A stretch of 64,000 nt of DNA from Pseudomonas gingeri (GTDB lineage Bacteria; Pseudomonadota; Gammaproteobacteria; Pseudomonadales; Pseudomonadaceae), in the NCBI RefSeq assembly GCF_013386115.1, contig NZ_JACAOR010000013.1, positions 539,175 to 603,174 on the forward strand. Direction: 5' to 3'. Below the pieces are notes generated by a model that was given only the letters and a program-made list of their open reading frames with translations, had not been told where the DNA came from and did not search any database. The position numbers and the translations under genes are program-made. Positions 25,749 to 34,232 of this stretch are shown piece by piece. Numbering within the stretch: the first letter of the stretch is position 1; each line of letters opens with the position of its first letter.

Positions 25749-26669
25749 GTGTCCCGTCTTTTTACCTTTTTTGTCGCTTTAAGCGCCGGTTTGTTCGTGA
25801 TCGGCCCTGTCCAGGCCCAGGTCAACGTCCTGACCAGCATCAAGCCCCTGCAACTGATCGCCGCCGCGGTGCAGGACGGCGTGGACACGCCCGAGGTGCT
25901 GTTGCCGCCGGGGGCTTCGCCGCACAACTACGCGCTGCGGCCTTCCGACGTGCGCAAGGTGCAGTCGGTGGACCTGCTCTACTGGATCGGGCCGGACATG
26001 GAAAGCTTTCTGCCACGGGTGCTCAAGGGCCGCAGCCTGCCGGCCGTGGCGGTGCAGGACCTGCCGGGCATGAAGCTGCGCCGTTTCGCCGAAGACAGCC
26101 ATTCCCATGCCGAAGACGCCGATGAGCACGACCACGACCACCGCCCGGGTTCGCTGGATGCACACTTGTGGCTGTCGACGGTGAATGCGCGGGTGATCGC
26201 CGCGCGCATGGCCGCCGACCTGAGCAAGGCCGATCCGGCCAACGCCCAGCGCTACCAGCACAATGTCGAGGCGTTCGACGGGCGCCTGGATGCGCTGGAT
26301 GCGCGTCTGAAAGCGCGCCTGGCCGGCGTTGCCAACAAGCCGTACTTCGTTTTCCACGAGGCATTCGATTACTTCGAGGACGCCTACGGGCTCAAGCACA
26401 CCGGCGTGTTCAGCGTGGCCGCCGAAGTGCAGCCCGGTGCCCAGCATGTCGCGGCGATGCGTACGCGCCTGCAGGAAGTCGGCAAGACCTGTGTGTTCAG
26501 CGAGCCGCCGTTGCGCCCGCGCCTGGCCGAGACCCTGGTCTCCGGCCTGCCGGTGAAACTGGCGGAGCTGGATGCCCTGGGCGGTTATACACCGGCGGCT
26601 GCCCATGGTTACGAGCAGGTGCTGGAGAAACTCGGCAACGACCTGGCGGGTTGCCTGGAATCCCTGTAG
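25749..26669 (+). CDS. znuA: Zinc ABC transporter, periplasmic zinc-binding protein
   Basis: This 306-residue cluster A-I metal-binding protein is read from GTG at 25749 (protein start SRLFTFFVALSAG), which gives a standard signal peptide ending in VQAQV. A GTG at 25740 is also in frame. Neither has a strong ribosome-binding site. Zinc ligands are expected at His in SPHNYALRPSD, in DAHLWLSTVNA and in FHEAFDYFED. A mobile His/Asp loop SHSHAEDADEHDHDH recruits zinc. It is divergent from zur-znuCB. Confidence 0.93.
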   Translation: MSRLFTFFVALSAGLFVIGPVQAQVNVLTSIKPLQLIAAAVQDGVDTPEVLLPPGASPHNYALRPSDVRKVQSVDLLYWIGPDMESFLPRVLKGRSLPAVAVQDLPGMKLRRFAEDSHSHAEDADEHDHDHRPGSLDAHLWLSTVNARVIAARMAADLSKADPANAQRYQHNVEAFDGRLDALDARLKARLAGVANKPYFVFHEAFDYFEDAYGLKHTGVFSVAAEVQPGAQHVAAMRTRLQEVGKTCVFSEPPLRPRLAETLVSGLPVKLAELDALGGYTPAAAHGYEQVLEKLGNDLAGCLESL

Positions 26670-26864
26670 GAGCTGGCTTGCCAGCGATGAGGCCCTGAGG
26701 CCTTGCATCGCCTGATCGGCCGCCATCGCCAGCAAGCCGGCTCCTACAGGAGGCGTGTGTCGTCTGCCACTTCGGTGTTCGCCACAACGCCCTGTGGGAG
26801 CTGGCTTGCCAGCGATGAGGCCCTGGAGCCTTGCATCGCCTGATCGAGCACCATCGCCGGCAAG
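26665..26864. repeat. REP array; contains copy 2 of the long doublet
   Basis: Three REP cores occur in alternating orientation. A hairpin-forming pair spans 26665-26749 (TGTAGGAGCTGGCTTGCCAG and its inverse), followed by the long unit at 26723-26864. That unit is the inverted partner of 22699-22851. The znuA stop lies only a few bases into the left edge, and the array ends about 11 bp before the thrB stop. Confidence 0.85.
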
Positions 26865-26874
26865 GGGAACGGTT

Positions 26875-27825
26875 TTACAGGGCAAACGGCAGCGGTGTGC
26901 TGATCTTCTGCCGCTGCGCCAGGCGCAGCTGGAACTCCATCGGATCGTGAATCAGCACGTCCTGTCCGGCAAAGGACTCGGCGGCGATCAGCCGGGACAG
27001 CCAGAAGCGCACGCACGCCACCCGCAGCAGTGTCGGCCACAACTCGGCCTCGGCCGCGGTAAAGGGCCGCAGGCCGGCGTAGGCCCCCAGCAGCGCCCGT
27101 GCGCGTTGGCCGTCGATCTGGCCGGCGTCGTCCGAGCACCAGTCATTCAAGGCAATCGCCACGTCATACAGCATCGGCCCGGAGCAGGCGTTGTAGAAGT
27201 CGATCAGGCCGGTCAGGTGCGTGCCTTCGAACATCGTGTTGTCACGGAACAGGTCGGCGTGGATGTTCGCCCGTGGCAGGGCGAGGATCTGCGCCTTGAG
27301 CCGGGTGATCTCATCCAGTGCCGCCTGCAGCAGGGCCTGGGGCTCGGCGCTCAGGTGCGACATGAACTGGGCGCCCTCTTCGAGCATCCAGTCCAGGCCG
27401 CGATCGGTGCGACGTTCGAGGATTCTGTCGCGGGTCGCCAAGTGCAGGTGGCCGAGCAGTTCGCCCACCTGCGCGCAATGCTGGGCATTGGCCTGCTTGA
27501 TGTGCTTGCCGGCCAGGCGCGGTTGCAGCAGCGCCGGCTTGCCGGCCAGCTCGCGCAGGGCCTCGCCATCGGTGGTGCGCAGGGCGTAGGGCACCGGCAG
27601 GTCGGCGCCATGGAGCACGTCCAGCAGGTCGATGAAGAACGGCATTTCCTGGACCGGCCCGCGCTCCACCAGGGTCAGGACGTATTCGCCCTTCTCCAGG
27701 CTGATAAAGAAATTGGTGTTTTCGCTACCGGCGGCAATTCCCTGGAAATCGAGCAAACGACCGAGCCCGTAAGGGGCGAGAAAGGTTTCCAGCTCAGGCC
27801 GAGCCAGGGGGGTGAACACAGACAT
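26875..27825 (-). CDS. thrB: Homoserine kinase, APH-fold type (ThrB)
   Basis: The protein has 316 residues and phosphorylates homoserine in threonine synthesis. It has the aminoglycoside-phosphotransferase-like fold used by Pseudomonas ThrB. The catalytic loop is NIHADLFRDN, and the Mg-binding aspartate is in LTGLIDFYNA. GSENTNFFISL is the nucleotide-binding turn. The ATG at 27825 gives MSVFTPLARPELE. The upstream extension to 27873 is not expected. It is downstream of and in the same direction as the DUF2782 gene, with a 58-bp gap. Confidence 0.92.
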   Translation of the reverse strand: MSVFTPLARPELETFLAPYGLGRLLDFQGIAAGSENTNFFISLEKGEYVLTLVERGPVQEMPFFIDLLDVLHGADLPVPYALRTTDGEALRELAGKPALLQPRLAGKHIKQANAQHCAQVGELLGHLHLATRDRILERRTDRGLDWMLEEGAQFMSHLSAEPQALLQAALDEITRLKAQILALPRANIHADLFRDNTMFEGTHLTGLIDFYNACSGPMLYDVAIALNDWCSDDAGQIDGQRARALLGAYAGLRPFTAAEAELWPTLLRVACVRFWLSRLIAAESFAGQDVLIHDPMEFQLRLAQRQKISTPLPFAL

Positions 27826-27883
27826 GGTTAGAACTGCCAGTACGGGCGCCGCGATTGAGCCGGCGCCGATCAAGGTTAAAGGG

Positions 27884-28174
27884 CTATTTCCATTCGAAGA
27901 TCTTCCATGACGGAATCAGCATATCCGGCTGGTCCGAACGGATAAAGTTTGCATCACTTCCGTCGGCGCGTACCAGGAAGTAAGGCGGGGCACCCTTGGG
28001 GGTGACCTTGATGGCGTACAGAAAGCCATTTTGCCGGTACTCCTGGATGACTTTATCGCCTTCCGTGCGGATGGTGACTTCCGGATCGGCCGAGGGTGCG
28101 TCATCCGCGGCGATGGCCGCCAGCGGAGTGATCGCAAACAGGCCGGCCAACAACAGGCGATTGAGCGTGCGCAT
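27884..28174 (-). CDS. Small exported DUF2782 protein (PA5494-like)
   Basis: This 96-residue protein has a signal peptide (LNRLLLAGLFAITPLAAIAA) and a short mature domain. The DUF2782 pattern is EVTIRTEGDKVIQEYRQNG, YAIKVTPKGAPPYFLV, ending in IPSWKIFEW. It is probably periplasmic with an unknown role. It is conserved between polA and thrB in pseudomonads and is divergent from polA. Confidence 0.88.
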   Translation of the reverse strand: MRTLNRLLLAGLFAITPLAAIAADDAPSADPEVTIRTEGDKVIQEYRQNGFLYAIKVTPKGAPPYFLVRADGSDANFIRSDQPDMLIPSWKIFEWK

Positions 28175-28248
28175 GATAACCTTGTCCCTTTGTCGTCAAC
28201 GGTCCCGCTATTCTAGCGCCGGACCCGCCGAAAAGGTTGATCGTGCTC

Positions 28249-31059
28249 ATGAGCAAAGCCCCTCTCGTCCTGGTGGACGGTTCTTCGTACCTCTACCGCG
28301 CGTTTCACGCGATGCCGCCGCTCACCACTTCCAAAGGTCTGCCGACCGGCGCGGTGAAGGGCGTCCTGAACATGCTCCGCAGCCTGCGCAAGCAGTACCC
28401 GGACAGCCCGTTTGCTGTGGTGTTCGACGCCAAGGGCGGGACCTTTCGCGACGAGATGTACGCCGACTACAAGGCCAACCGTCCGAGCATGCCCGATGAC
28501 ATGCGCGTGCAGATCGAACCGCTGCATGCCAGCGTCCGTGCCATGGGCTTCCCGCTGCTGTGCGTGGAAGGCGTGGAGGCCGACGATGTGATCGGCACCC
28601 TCGCCCGCAGCAGCGCGGCGGCGGACCGCCCGGTGGTGATTTCCACCGGCGACAAGGACATGGCGCAGTTGGTCGACGGGCACATTACCCTGGTCAACAC
28701 CATGAACGAAACGTCCATGGACGTGGCTGGCGTGAAGGCGAAGTTTGGCGTCGCTCCCGAGCAGATCATCGACCTGCTGGCGCTGATGGGCGACTCTTCC
28801 GACAACATCCCCGGGGTCAAGGGCGTGGGCGAGAAGACTGCCGTCGCCCTGCTGGTGGGGGTCAACGGTGGCCTCAAGGAACTCTACGCCAACCTTGACC
28901 TGGTACCGACCCTGCCGATCCGTGGGGCGAAAACCCTGCCGGCCAAATTGCTCGAACATGAAGAAATGGCCTTCCTGTCCTACCGGCTGGCGACGATCAA
29001 GGTCGATGTGCCGCTGGATATCGGCCTGGAGGACCTGCACCTGGGCGAGCCGGACCGGGAAAAGCTCGCCGAGCTGTATGCCACGCTGGAGTTCAAGAGC
29101 TGGATCGACGAGTTGCAGCGCGAAGCCAAGCGCGCCGAACTGCAGGCCGTTGCCGAGTCCGCCCCGACAGCCCCCGAGCCGGCCGCCGCGGATGGTGTCG
29201 CAGCGGTGGAGCCGGTGTCCGGCGAGCCGCGGTACGAAACCATCCTCGACCAGGCCCGCTTCGATGTCTGGTTGCAGAAGCTCAAGGACGCCAGGTTGTT
29301 CGCCTTCGATACCGAAACCACCGGGATCGACGCCCAGCAGGCGCAGCTGGTCGGGCTTTCCTTTGCCGTGCAGGCCAATGAAGCGGCCTATATCCCGTTG
29401 ACCCACTCCTATATAGGCGTGCCGGAGCAACTGGACCGTGACAGCGTGCTGCTGGCGCTGAAACCGCTGCTGGAAGACCCGGACAAGCTCAAGGTCGGCC
29501 AGCACGCCAAGTTCGACATGAATATCCTGGCCAATTGCGCCATCGGCGGCGACCCTTCGCAGGGCATCACCGTGCGCGGCATTGCCTTCGACACCATGCT
29601 CGAATCCTACGTGCTGAATTCCACCGCGACCCGTCACGACATGGACAGCCTGGCGAAGAAGTACCTCGACCACGACACCGTCAGCTTCCAGGACATCGCC
29701 GGCAAGGGCGCCAAGCAACTGACCTTCGACCAGATTCCCCTGGAACAGGCCGGCCACTATGCGGCGGAAGACGCCGACGTGACCCTGCGCCTGCACCAGG
29801 CGCTGCATGAGCAACTGGCCGCTATTCCGAGCCTGGCCAGCGTGCTCAGCGATATCGAGATCCCGCTGGTGCCGGTACTGGCCCGGATCGAGCGCCAGGG
29901 TGCCCTGGTGGACAAGGACCTGCTGGGCGTCCAGAGCATCGAGCTGGGCAACAAGATGGTCGAGCTGGAGCGCCAGGCGTTCGAGATCGCCGGTGAAGAG
30001 TTCAATCTCGGCTCGCCCAAGCAGTTGGGGGTCATTCTCTACGAGAAACTCGGCTTGCCGGTGCTGAAGAAGACTGGCAAGGGCCAGGCCTCCACCGCCG
30101 AGGAAGTCCTCGCCAAGCTGGCCGAAGACGACTATCCGCTGCCCAAGGTGCTGATGCAGTACCGCTCCATGAGCAAGCTCAAGAGCACCTACACCGATCG
30201 CCTGCCGGAGCAGATCAACCCGCGCACCGGGCGTATCCACACCTCCTATCACCAGGCCGTGGCCGCCACCGGGCGTCTGTCCTCCAGCGATCCGAACCTG
30301 CAGAACATCCCCGTGCGCACCGCCGAGGGGCGGCGCATCCGCCAGGCGTTTGTCGCCCCTAAGGGCTACAAGCTGCTGGCGGCGGACTATTCGCAGATCG
30401 AGCTGCGGATCATGGCCCACCTGTCGAAGGACGAAGGTCTGCTCAATGCCTTCCGCGACAACCTCGACGTGCACACGGCGACGGCGGCCGAGGTATTCAA
30501 GGTCGAGCTGGACGAGGTCACTTCCGACCAGCGGCGCAGCGCCAAGGCGATCAACTTCGGCCTGATCTACGGCATGGGCGCGCAGAAACTGGGCAAGGAC
30601 ATCGGCGTCGACACCAAGACCGCCAAGGCCTATATCGATGTCTACTTCGCCCGTTACCCAGGCGTTCGCGAGTACATGGAGCGCACCCGCGGCCAGGCAT
30701 CGGAACAGGGCTACGTCGAGACCCTGTTCGGCCGCCGGCTGTACCTGCCGGATATCCATTCCAACCGGCCCCAGGAGCGCGCGGCGGCCGAGCGCACGGC
30801 GATCAACGCGCCGATGCAGGGCACCGCGGCGGACATCATCAAGAAGGCGATGGTCAAGGTGGACGACTGGCTGACCAGTTCCGGCCTGGATGCCAAGGTC
30901 ATTCTCCAGGTGCACGACGAACTGGTGCTCGAGGTGCGTGAGGACCTGGTGGCCGAGGTCAGCGAGAAGATCCGCGAGCACATGAGCGGCGCGGTGCAGC
31001 TGGACGTGCCGTTGCTGGTCGAAGTCGGGGTGGGCAACAACTGGGACGAGGCGCACTGA
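28249..31059 (+). CDS. polA: DNA polymerase I
   Basis: This 936-residue enzyme has three domains: a 5'-3' exonuclease (about 1-290, EGVEADDVIGTLA, DNIPGVKGVGEKTA), a 3'-5' proofreading exonuclease (about 320-520) and the polymerase. The proofreading site is intact, with Asp354 and Glu356 in FDTETTG. Polymerase motif A is DYSQIELR (Asp713), motif B is RRSAKAINFGLIYGMG and motif C is QVHDELVLEV. The ATG at 28249 is chosen. TTG 28237 and GTG 28243 are in-frame alternatives, the latter nearer to AAAAGG. It removes primers and fills gaps. Confidence 0.97.
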   Translation: MSKAPLVLVDGSSYLYRAFHAMPPLTTSKGLPTGAVKGVLNMLRSLRKQYPDSPFAVVFDAKGGTFRDEMYADYKANRPSMPDDMRVQIEPLHASVRAMGFPLLCVEGVEADDVIGTLARSSAAADRPVVISTGDKDMAQLVDGHITLVNTMNETSMDVAGVKAKFGVAPEQIIDLLALMGDSSDNIPGVKGVGEKTAVALLVGVNGGLKELYANLDLVPTLPIRGAKTLPAKLLEHEEMAFLSYRLATIKVDVPLDIGLEDLHLGEPDREKLAELYATLEFKSWIDELQREAKRAELQAVAESAPTAPEPAAADGVAAVEPVSGEPRYETILDQARFDVWLQKLKDARLFAFDTETTGIDAQQAQLVGLSFAVQANEAAYIPLTHSYIGVPEQLDRDSVLLALKPLLEDPDKLKVGQHAKFDMNILANCAIGGDPSQGITVRGIAFDTMLESYVLNSTATRHDMDSLAKKYLDHDTVSFQDIAGKGAKQLTFDQIPLEQAGHYAAEDADVTLRLHQALHEQLAAIPSLASVLSDIEIPLVPVLARIERQGALVDKDLLGVQSIELGNKMVELERQAFEIAGEEFNLGSPKQLGVILYEKLGLPVLKKTGKGQASTAEEVLAKLAEDDYPLPKVLMQYRSMSKLKSTYTDRLPEQINPRTGRIHTSYHQAVAATGRLSSSDPNLQNIPVRTAEGRRIRQAFVAPKGYKLLAADYSQIELRIMAHLSKDEGLLNAFRDNLDVHTATAAEVFKVELDEVTSDQRRSAKAINFGLIYGMGAQKLGKDIGVDTKTAKAYIDVYFARYPGVREYMERTRGQASEQGYVETLFGRRLYLPDIHSNRPQERAAAERTAINAPMQGTAADIIKKAMVKVDDWLTSSGLDAKVILQVHDELVLEVREDLVAEVSEKIREHMSGAVQLDVPLLVEVGVGNNWDEAH

Positions 31060-31081
31060 GCCCGGATGCGCCGCGCTCACC

Positions 31082-31166
31082 TGTAGGAGCCGGCTTGCCG
31101 GCGATGAGGCCCTTGAGCCTTGCGGCGCCCATCCGGACGCCATCGCCAGCAAGCCGGCTCCTACGG
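31082..31166. repeat. REPIN (inverted REP pair) after polA
   Basis: GTAGGAGCCGGCTTGCCGGC at the left and its inverse at 31144-31165 flank about 40 bp, so the 85-bp unit can fold into one hairpin. It lies 23 bp after the polA stop and about 70 bp upstream of the sRNA promoter. It may act as a transcript-stabilising end for polA mRNA. Confidence 0.85.
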
Positions 31167-31236
31167 AAACAGCATCGAAATGCCATTAGTTCTGAAATGT
31201 TCAGGGGCTATGCCAAATAGTTTTTGAAACAGTTCG

Positions 31237-31264
31237 GAACTAAACCGGTGAAACCGGACTCAGA
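31237..31264 (+). promoter_or_regulatory. Sigma-22 (AlgU/RpoE)-type promoter of the sRNA
   Basis: GAACTA at 31237-31242 (consensus GAACTT), a 17-bp spacer, and TCAGA at 31260-31264 (consensus TCTGA). The predicted start near 31270 and the terminator at 31400 give an RNA of about 131 nt. ErsA of P. aeruginosa is a sigma-22-dependent RNA of about 132 nt at the same locus. Confidence 0.65.
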
Positions 31265-31269
31265 GTTAC

Positions 31270-31400
31270 TGAATGGCTGGTGAAGCCCTTCGATGCTCCT
31301 ATGTTGTGTTAAGTGTTGGCAGATATCTGGACCCCGCCCTAGCGGTCCGGAACTTGGACCCCGAACTTCCCCTCCCCATACGAAGTCCGGGGTTTTTTTT
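31270..31400 (+). ncRNA. ersA: ErsA / Spot 42-like small RNA
   Basis: The locus lies between polA and engB, where Spot 42 sits in E. coli and ErsA in P. aeruginosa. A hairpin GGACC...GGTCC (31329-31348) is followed by a terminator stem of 10 bp with one mismatch (31359-31368 with 31383-31392) and eight T (31393-31400). The terminator loop shows CCCCTCCCC, a sequence able to pair with Shine-Dalgarno regions. ErsA is known to regulate algC and other envelope and biofilm genes by base pairing. The 5' end is predicted from the promoter only. Confidence 0.75.
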
Positions 31401-31438
31401 GTCCCGAACGACCTGTGGTGCGCCCAGGCTGCGTTGAA

Positions 31439-31488
31439 AACGGACGAAAAACGCTCATTCAGGGCGCTGAACGCCGCTTTTTCGTCCG
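31439..31488. terminator. Possible bidirectional hairpin between ersA and engB
   Basis: CGGACGAAAAA (31441-31451) pairs with TTTTTCGTCCG near 31478-31488 across a loop of about 26 nt. The T-rich right arm can serve the + strand and the A-rich left arm the engB (minus) transcript. The loop is long for an intrinsic terminator, so confidence is low. Confidence 0.35.
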
Positions 31489-31499
31489 CGCTGGTCATT

Positions 31500-31553
31500 G
31501 ATCGTTCCCACGCTCCGCGTGGGAATGCCGCCCCGGACGCTCCGCGTCCGCTC
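31500..31553. repeat. GTTCCCACGC-type palindromic repeat at the engB stop
   Basis: GATCGTTCCCACGCTCCGCG with its inverse TGGGAATGC forms one hairpin. GGACGCTCCGCGTCC forms a second. The element ends 4 bp before the engB stop codon. It is the same family as at 17610, 46430 and 52872. Confidence 0.85.
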
Positions 31554-31556
31554 TGG

Positions 31557-32201
31557 TTATTCGGCCTGCGCTTCGCTTCCCTTGTCCGCCAGTTCCATCC
31601 AGTCCGCCAATACAGTGTAGGCCTCTTCCAGGCCCATGCGCTTGGGCGCCGAGAACAGCTGGATGGTCACCGCGTCGCCCCAGCCCTTGCGGATTTCCGC
31701 CTGGACCTTGAGCAGGGTGTTCTTCGCCGCGCCGTAGGTCAGCTTGTCCGCCTTGGTCAGCAGGATGTGCATCGGCATGCCGCTGGCGATCGCCCAGTCG
31801 AGCATCAGCAGGTCGAAGTCGGTCATTGGATGACGGATGTCCATCATCAGGATCAGGCCCTTCAGACTCTCGCGGCTGCCCAGGTAGGCTTCCAGGTGAC
31901 GCTGCCAGTGTTGCTTGAGCGGGATCGGTACTTTTGCATAACCGTAGCCCGGAAGGTCGACCAGACGGCGTTCATCGTCTAGCTTGAAGAAGTTCAACAG
32001 CTGTGTGCGTCCCGGTGTTTTCGAGGTACGCGCCAGGCTGGCGTGGGTCAGGGTGTTCAGCGCACTGGACTTGCCGGCATTGGAACGGCCGGCAAAGGCC
32101 ACTTCAAAGCCTTCGTCGTCCGGGCACTGGTCGACTTTGGCCGCGCTGAGCATGAAGGTGGACTGTTGGCACAGGCCGAGAATGGGATTCTTGAGTTGCA
32201 T
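31557..32201 (-). CDS. engB: Ribosome biogenesis GTPase EngB (YihA)
   Basis: The protein has 214 residues. The G1 motif is GRSNAGKSS, the G3 region is VDLPGYGYAK and G4 is TKAD. It is a TrmE-Era-EngA-EngB-Septin-like GTPase needed for 50S subunit assembly. The ATG at 32201 gives MQLKNPILGL, with GGAAATCCC just upstream. The longer in-frame reading to 32363 would run into the promoter of the divergent cytochrome gene. It is convergent with ersA. Confidence 0.95.
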   Translation of the reverse strand: MQLKNPILGLCQQSTFMLSAAKVDQCPDDEGFEVAFAGRSNAGKSSALNTLTHASLARTSKTPGRTQLLNFFKLDDERRLVDLPGYGYAKVPIPLKQHWQRHLEAYLGSRESLKGLILMMDIRHPMTDFDLLMLDWAIASGMPMHILLTKADKLTYGAAKNTLLKVQAEIRKGWGDAVTIQLFSAPKRMGLEEAYTVLADWMELADKGSEAQAE

Positions 32202-32389
32202 GGGATTTCCGATGTGGGCGGTGCCGGGGGGCGCGACAAGCTGTGTCGTTTCCGTTTCAGTAGCGCCAGTATATAATGCCGCAGATTTTGTGTGCGCTTT
32301 GTCCCAACGTAGGATGAAGAACACGGGGACGATTGACCCAGGCTGCGCAATAGAACGCGGCACGTTCCCAACCCTGAAAAGGTCGTTTC

Positions 32390-32680
32390 ATGACTAGATG
32401 GCTGCTCGTTGTCGGTGTCCTGATACCGCTTTGCGGCGCTCAGGCTACACAGGATCCGGAAGCCGTGTACAACCGTGTTTGCAGTGCCTGTCATGCCGGA
32501 CAGCTGCCGATGGCCCCGAAGAAGGGCGATCAGGTCGCCTGGAAGCCAAGAATGGCCCAAGGCATGGACGTGCTGGTGCAACACGTGACTCAGGGTTTCA
32601 AGGCGATGCCGCCGCGTGGTTTGTGCATGGACTGCAGTGCCGAGGATTACCGAAGCATCATCCAGTGGATGAGCGAGTAA
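32390..32680 (+). CDS. Small periplasmic c5-like monoheme cytochrome (PA5491-like)
   Basis: The protein has 96 residues with a signal peptide (WLLVVGVLIPLCGAQA) and one heme-binding motif CSACH (Cys31, Cys34, His35). Met in AMPPRG is the likely sixth ligand, and a second Cys pair CMDC near the C-terminus is typical of cytochrome c5. It carries electrons in the periplasm. It is 45 bp upstream of the cytochrome c4 gene and probably in one operon with it. Confidence 0.9.
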   Translation: MTRWLLVVGVLIPLCGAQATQDPEAVYNRVCSACHAGQLPMAPKKGDQVAWKPRMAQGMDVLVQHVTQGFKAMPPRGLCMDCSAEDYRSIIQWMSE

Positions 32681-32725
32681 GCCCGGTCCATAACTCTTAA
32701 CCCTTAGCCGTAGTTGGATTAGCTG

Positions 32726-33331
32726 ATGAACAAATTGATCGTGAGTCTGCTGTTGACCCTGGGGATCACCGGCCTCGCCCATGCCGCAGGCGACGCCGCT
32801 GCCGGTCAGGCAAAAGCCGCTGTGTGTGGTGCCTGCCATGGTCCTGATGGCAACAGCATGGCGCCCAACTTTCCGAAACTGGCGGGCCAGGGCGAGCGTT
32901 ACCTGGACAAGCAACTGCACGACATCAAGTCGGGCAAGCGTACCGTCCTAGAGATGACCGGCCTGCTGACCAACCTCAGCGACCAGGACATTGCCGACGT
33001 CGCCGCCTATTTCGCCAGCCAGAAGGGCAGTGTCGGCGCCGCCGATCCGAAGGTCGTGGCTCGCGGTGAAGAGTTGTTCCGTGGCGGCAAGCTGGACCAG
33101 GGCATGCCGTCCTGCACCGGTTGCCACTCGCCCAACGGCGCGGGCAACGCCGCCGCCGGCTTCCCGCACCTGGGCGGCCAGCACGCGCAGTACGTCGCCA
33201 AGCAGCTGACCGACTTCCGCGAAGGGACCCGCACCAACGACGGCGACAGCAAGATCATGCAGAGCATCGCCGCGAAGCTGAGCAACAAGGATATCGAGGC
33301 GGTTTCCAGCTACGTGCAGGGCCTGCACTGA
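32726..33331 (+). CDS. cc4: Diheme cytochrome c4
   Basis: The protein has 201 residues, a signal peptide ending in LAHAAG, and two homologous heme c domains: CGACH (Cys34, Cys37, His38) and CTGCH (Cys130, Cys133, His134). Each is followed by a PKLAGQ/PHLGGQ segment and a later Met ligand. In pseudomonads c4 passes electrons from the bc1 complex to oxidases such as cbb3. It may also serve the aa3 oxidase encoded 20 kb away. An intrinsic terminator follows at 33411. Confidence 0.94.
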   Translation: MNKLIVSLLLTLGITGLAHAAGDAAAGQAKAAVCGACHGPDGNSMAPNFPKLAGQGERYLDKQLHDIKSGKRTVLEMTGLLTNLSDQDIADVAAYFASQKGSVGAADPKVVARGEELFRGGKLDQGMPSCTGCHSPNGAGNAAAGFPHLGGQHAQYVAKQLTDFREGTRTNDGDSKIMQSIAAKLSNKDIEAVSSYVQGLH

Positions 33332-33410
33332 GTTGGAGTCGGCCGGCGGGATGAAAGAGGCGTATCTTTCCCCGCGTTAATGATCGATTAATCCTTCGCT
33401 GCAACGATAA

Positions 33411-33436
33411 AAGGGTGGCCTTGGCCGCCCTTTTTT
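33411..33436 (+). terminator. Intrinsic terminator after cc4
   Basis: AAGGGTGGCC-TTG-GCCGCCCTT, a 9-10 bp stem with one wobble pair and a 3-nt loop, followed by TTTTTT. It sits 80 bp after the cc4 stop and separates it from dsbA. Confidence 0.88.
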
Positions 33437-33534
33437 GTGGCCGCTGCCGTTACACTAACGAACTAAGAGCCCGCTCGGTCTGTCTGAAATACAGGTCGCG
33501 ACGGAAGCGACGTCTTAATGTCCAGGAGTAAAGC

Positions 33535-34221
33535 ATGCGTAATCTGATCCTCAGCGCCGCACTCGTCACCGCCAGCCTGTTCGGCATGACGGCCCAGGCA
33601 GCCGACGTACCGTTGAAACCCGGTGAGACCTATGTGGAGCTGGCGAACCCGGGACAGGTTGCTGTTCCCGGCAAGGTCGAAGTGATCGAGTTTTTCTGGT
33701 ACGGCTGCCCGCATTGCTATGCTTTTGAACCGACCATCAATCCGTGGGCCGAAAAGCTGCCTGCCGATGTGAATTTCGTGCGTATCCCGGCCATGTTCGG
33801 CGGTGCGTGGGATGTTCATGGTCGTCTGTTCCTGACCCTCGACACGATGGGCGTGGAAAGCAAGGTGCATTCCGCCGTCTTTGATGCGATTCAAAAGCAG
33901 CACAAGCGTCTGCTCCTGGACATCGACAAGGATACGAACGACGCCGCTGTTATTCCCGATGATCTGGCCGAGCTCCTGGCAGCCAACAATATCGACAAGG
34001 AGAAGTTCCGGCAGACCTTCAACTCCTTCGCCATCAAGGGCAAGATTGTCCAGGCTAAAAAGCTGGCCACCCAGTACCAGATCACTGGCGTACCGACCAT
34101 GATCGTCAACGGCAAGTACCGCTTCGACCTCGGCACCGCCGGCGGTCCGGAAGCGGCGCTGAACGTGGCCGATCAGCTGATCGCCAAAGAGCGGGCGGCC
34201 GGCGCGACAGCCGCCAAGTAA
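33535..34221 (+). CDS. dsbA: Thiol:disulfide interchange protein DsbA
   Basis: This 228-residue periplasmic oxidase introduces disulfide bonds into exported proteins. The signal peptide ends in TAQAAD. The active site is Cys58-Pro-His-Cys61 in FFWYGCPHCY. The cis-proline loop is TGVPTMIVNG. The ATG follows AGGAGTAAAGC. It probably has its own promoter, after the cc4 terminator. The nuclease-family gene follows 11 bp later. Confidence 0.96.
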   Translation: MRNLILSAALVTASLFGMTAQAADVPLKPGETYVELANPGQVAVPGKVEVIEFFWYGCPHCYAFEPTINPWAEKLPADVNFVRIPAMFGGAWDVHGRLFLTLDTMGVESKVHSAVFDAIQKQHKRLLLDIDKDTNDAAVIPDDLAELLAANNIDKEKFRQTFNSFAIKGKIVQAKKLATQYQITGVPTMIVNGKYRFDLGTAGGPEAALNVADQLIAKERAAGATAAK

Positions 34222-34232
34222 GGCGCCCGGCC

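Noticed and set aside
28213..31152. Open frame of 979 codons opposite polA.
   Set aside because: It is the antisense frame of a high-GC gene. The plus-strand protein has all DNA polymerase I motifs. Similar long antisense frames opposite coxA, katE and the Na/Pi gene are rejected for the same reason.
31208..31498. Open frame of 96 codons on the minus strand over the sRNA region.
   Set aside because: It covers the ersA promoter, both hairpins and the terminator, has no ribosome-binding site and no recognisable protein features.
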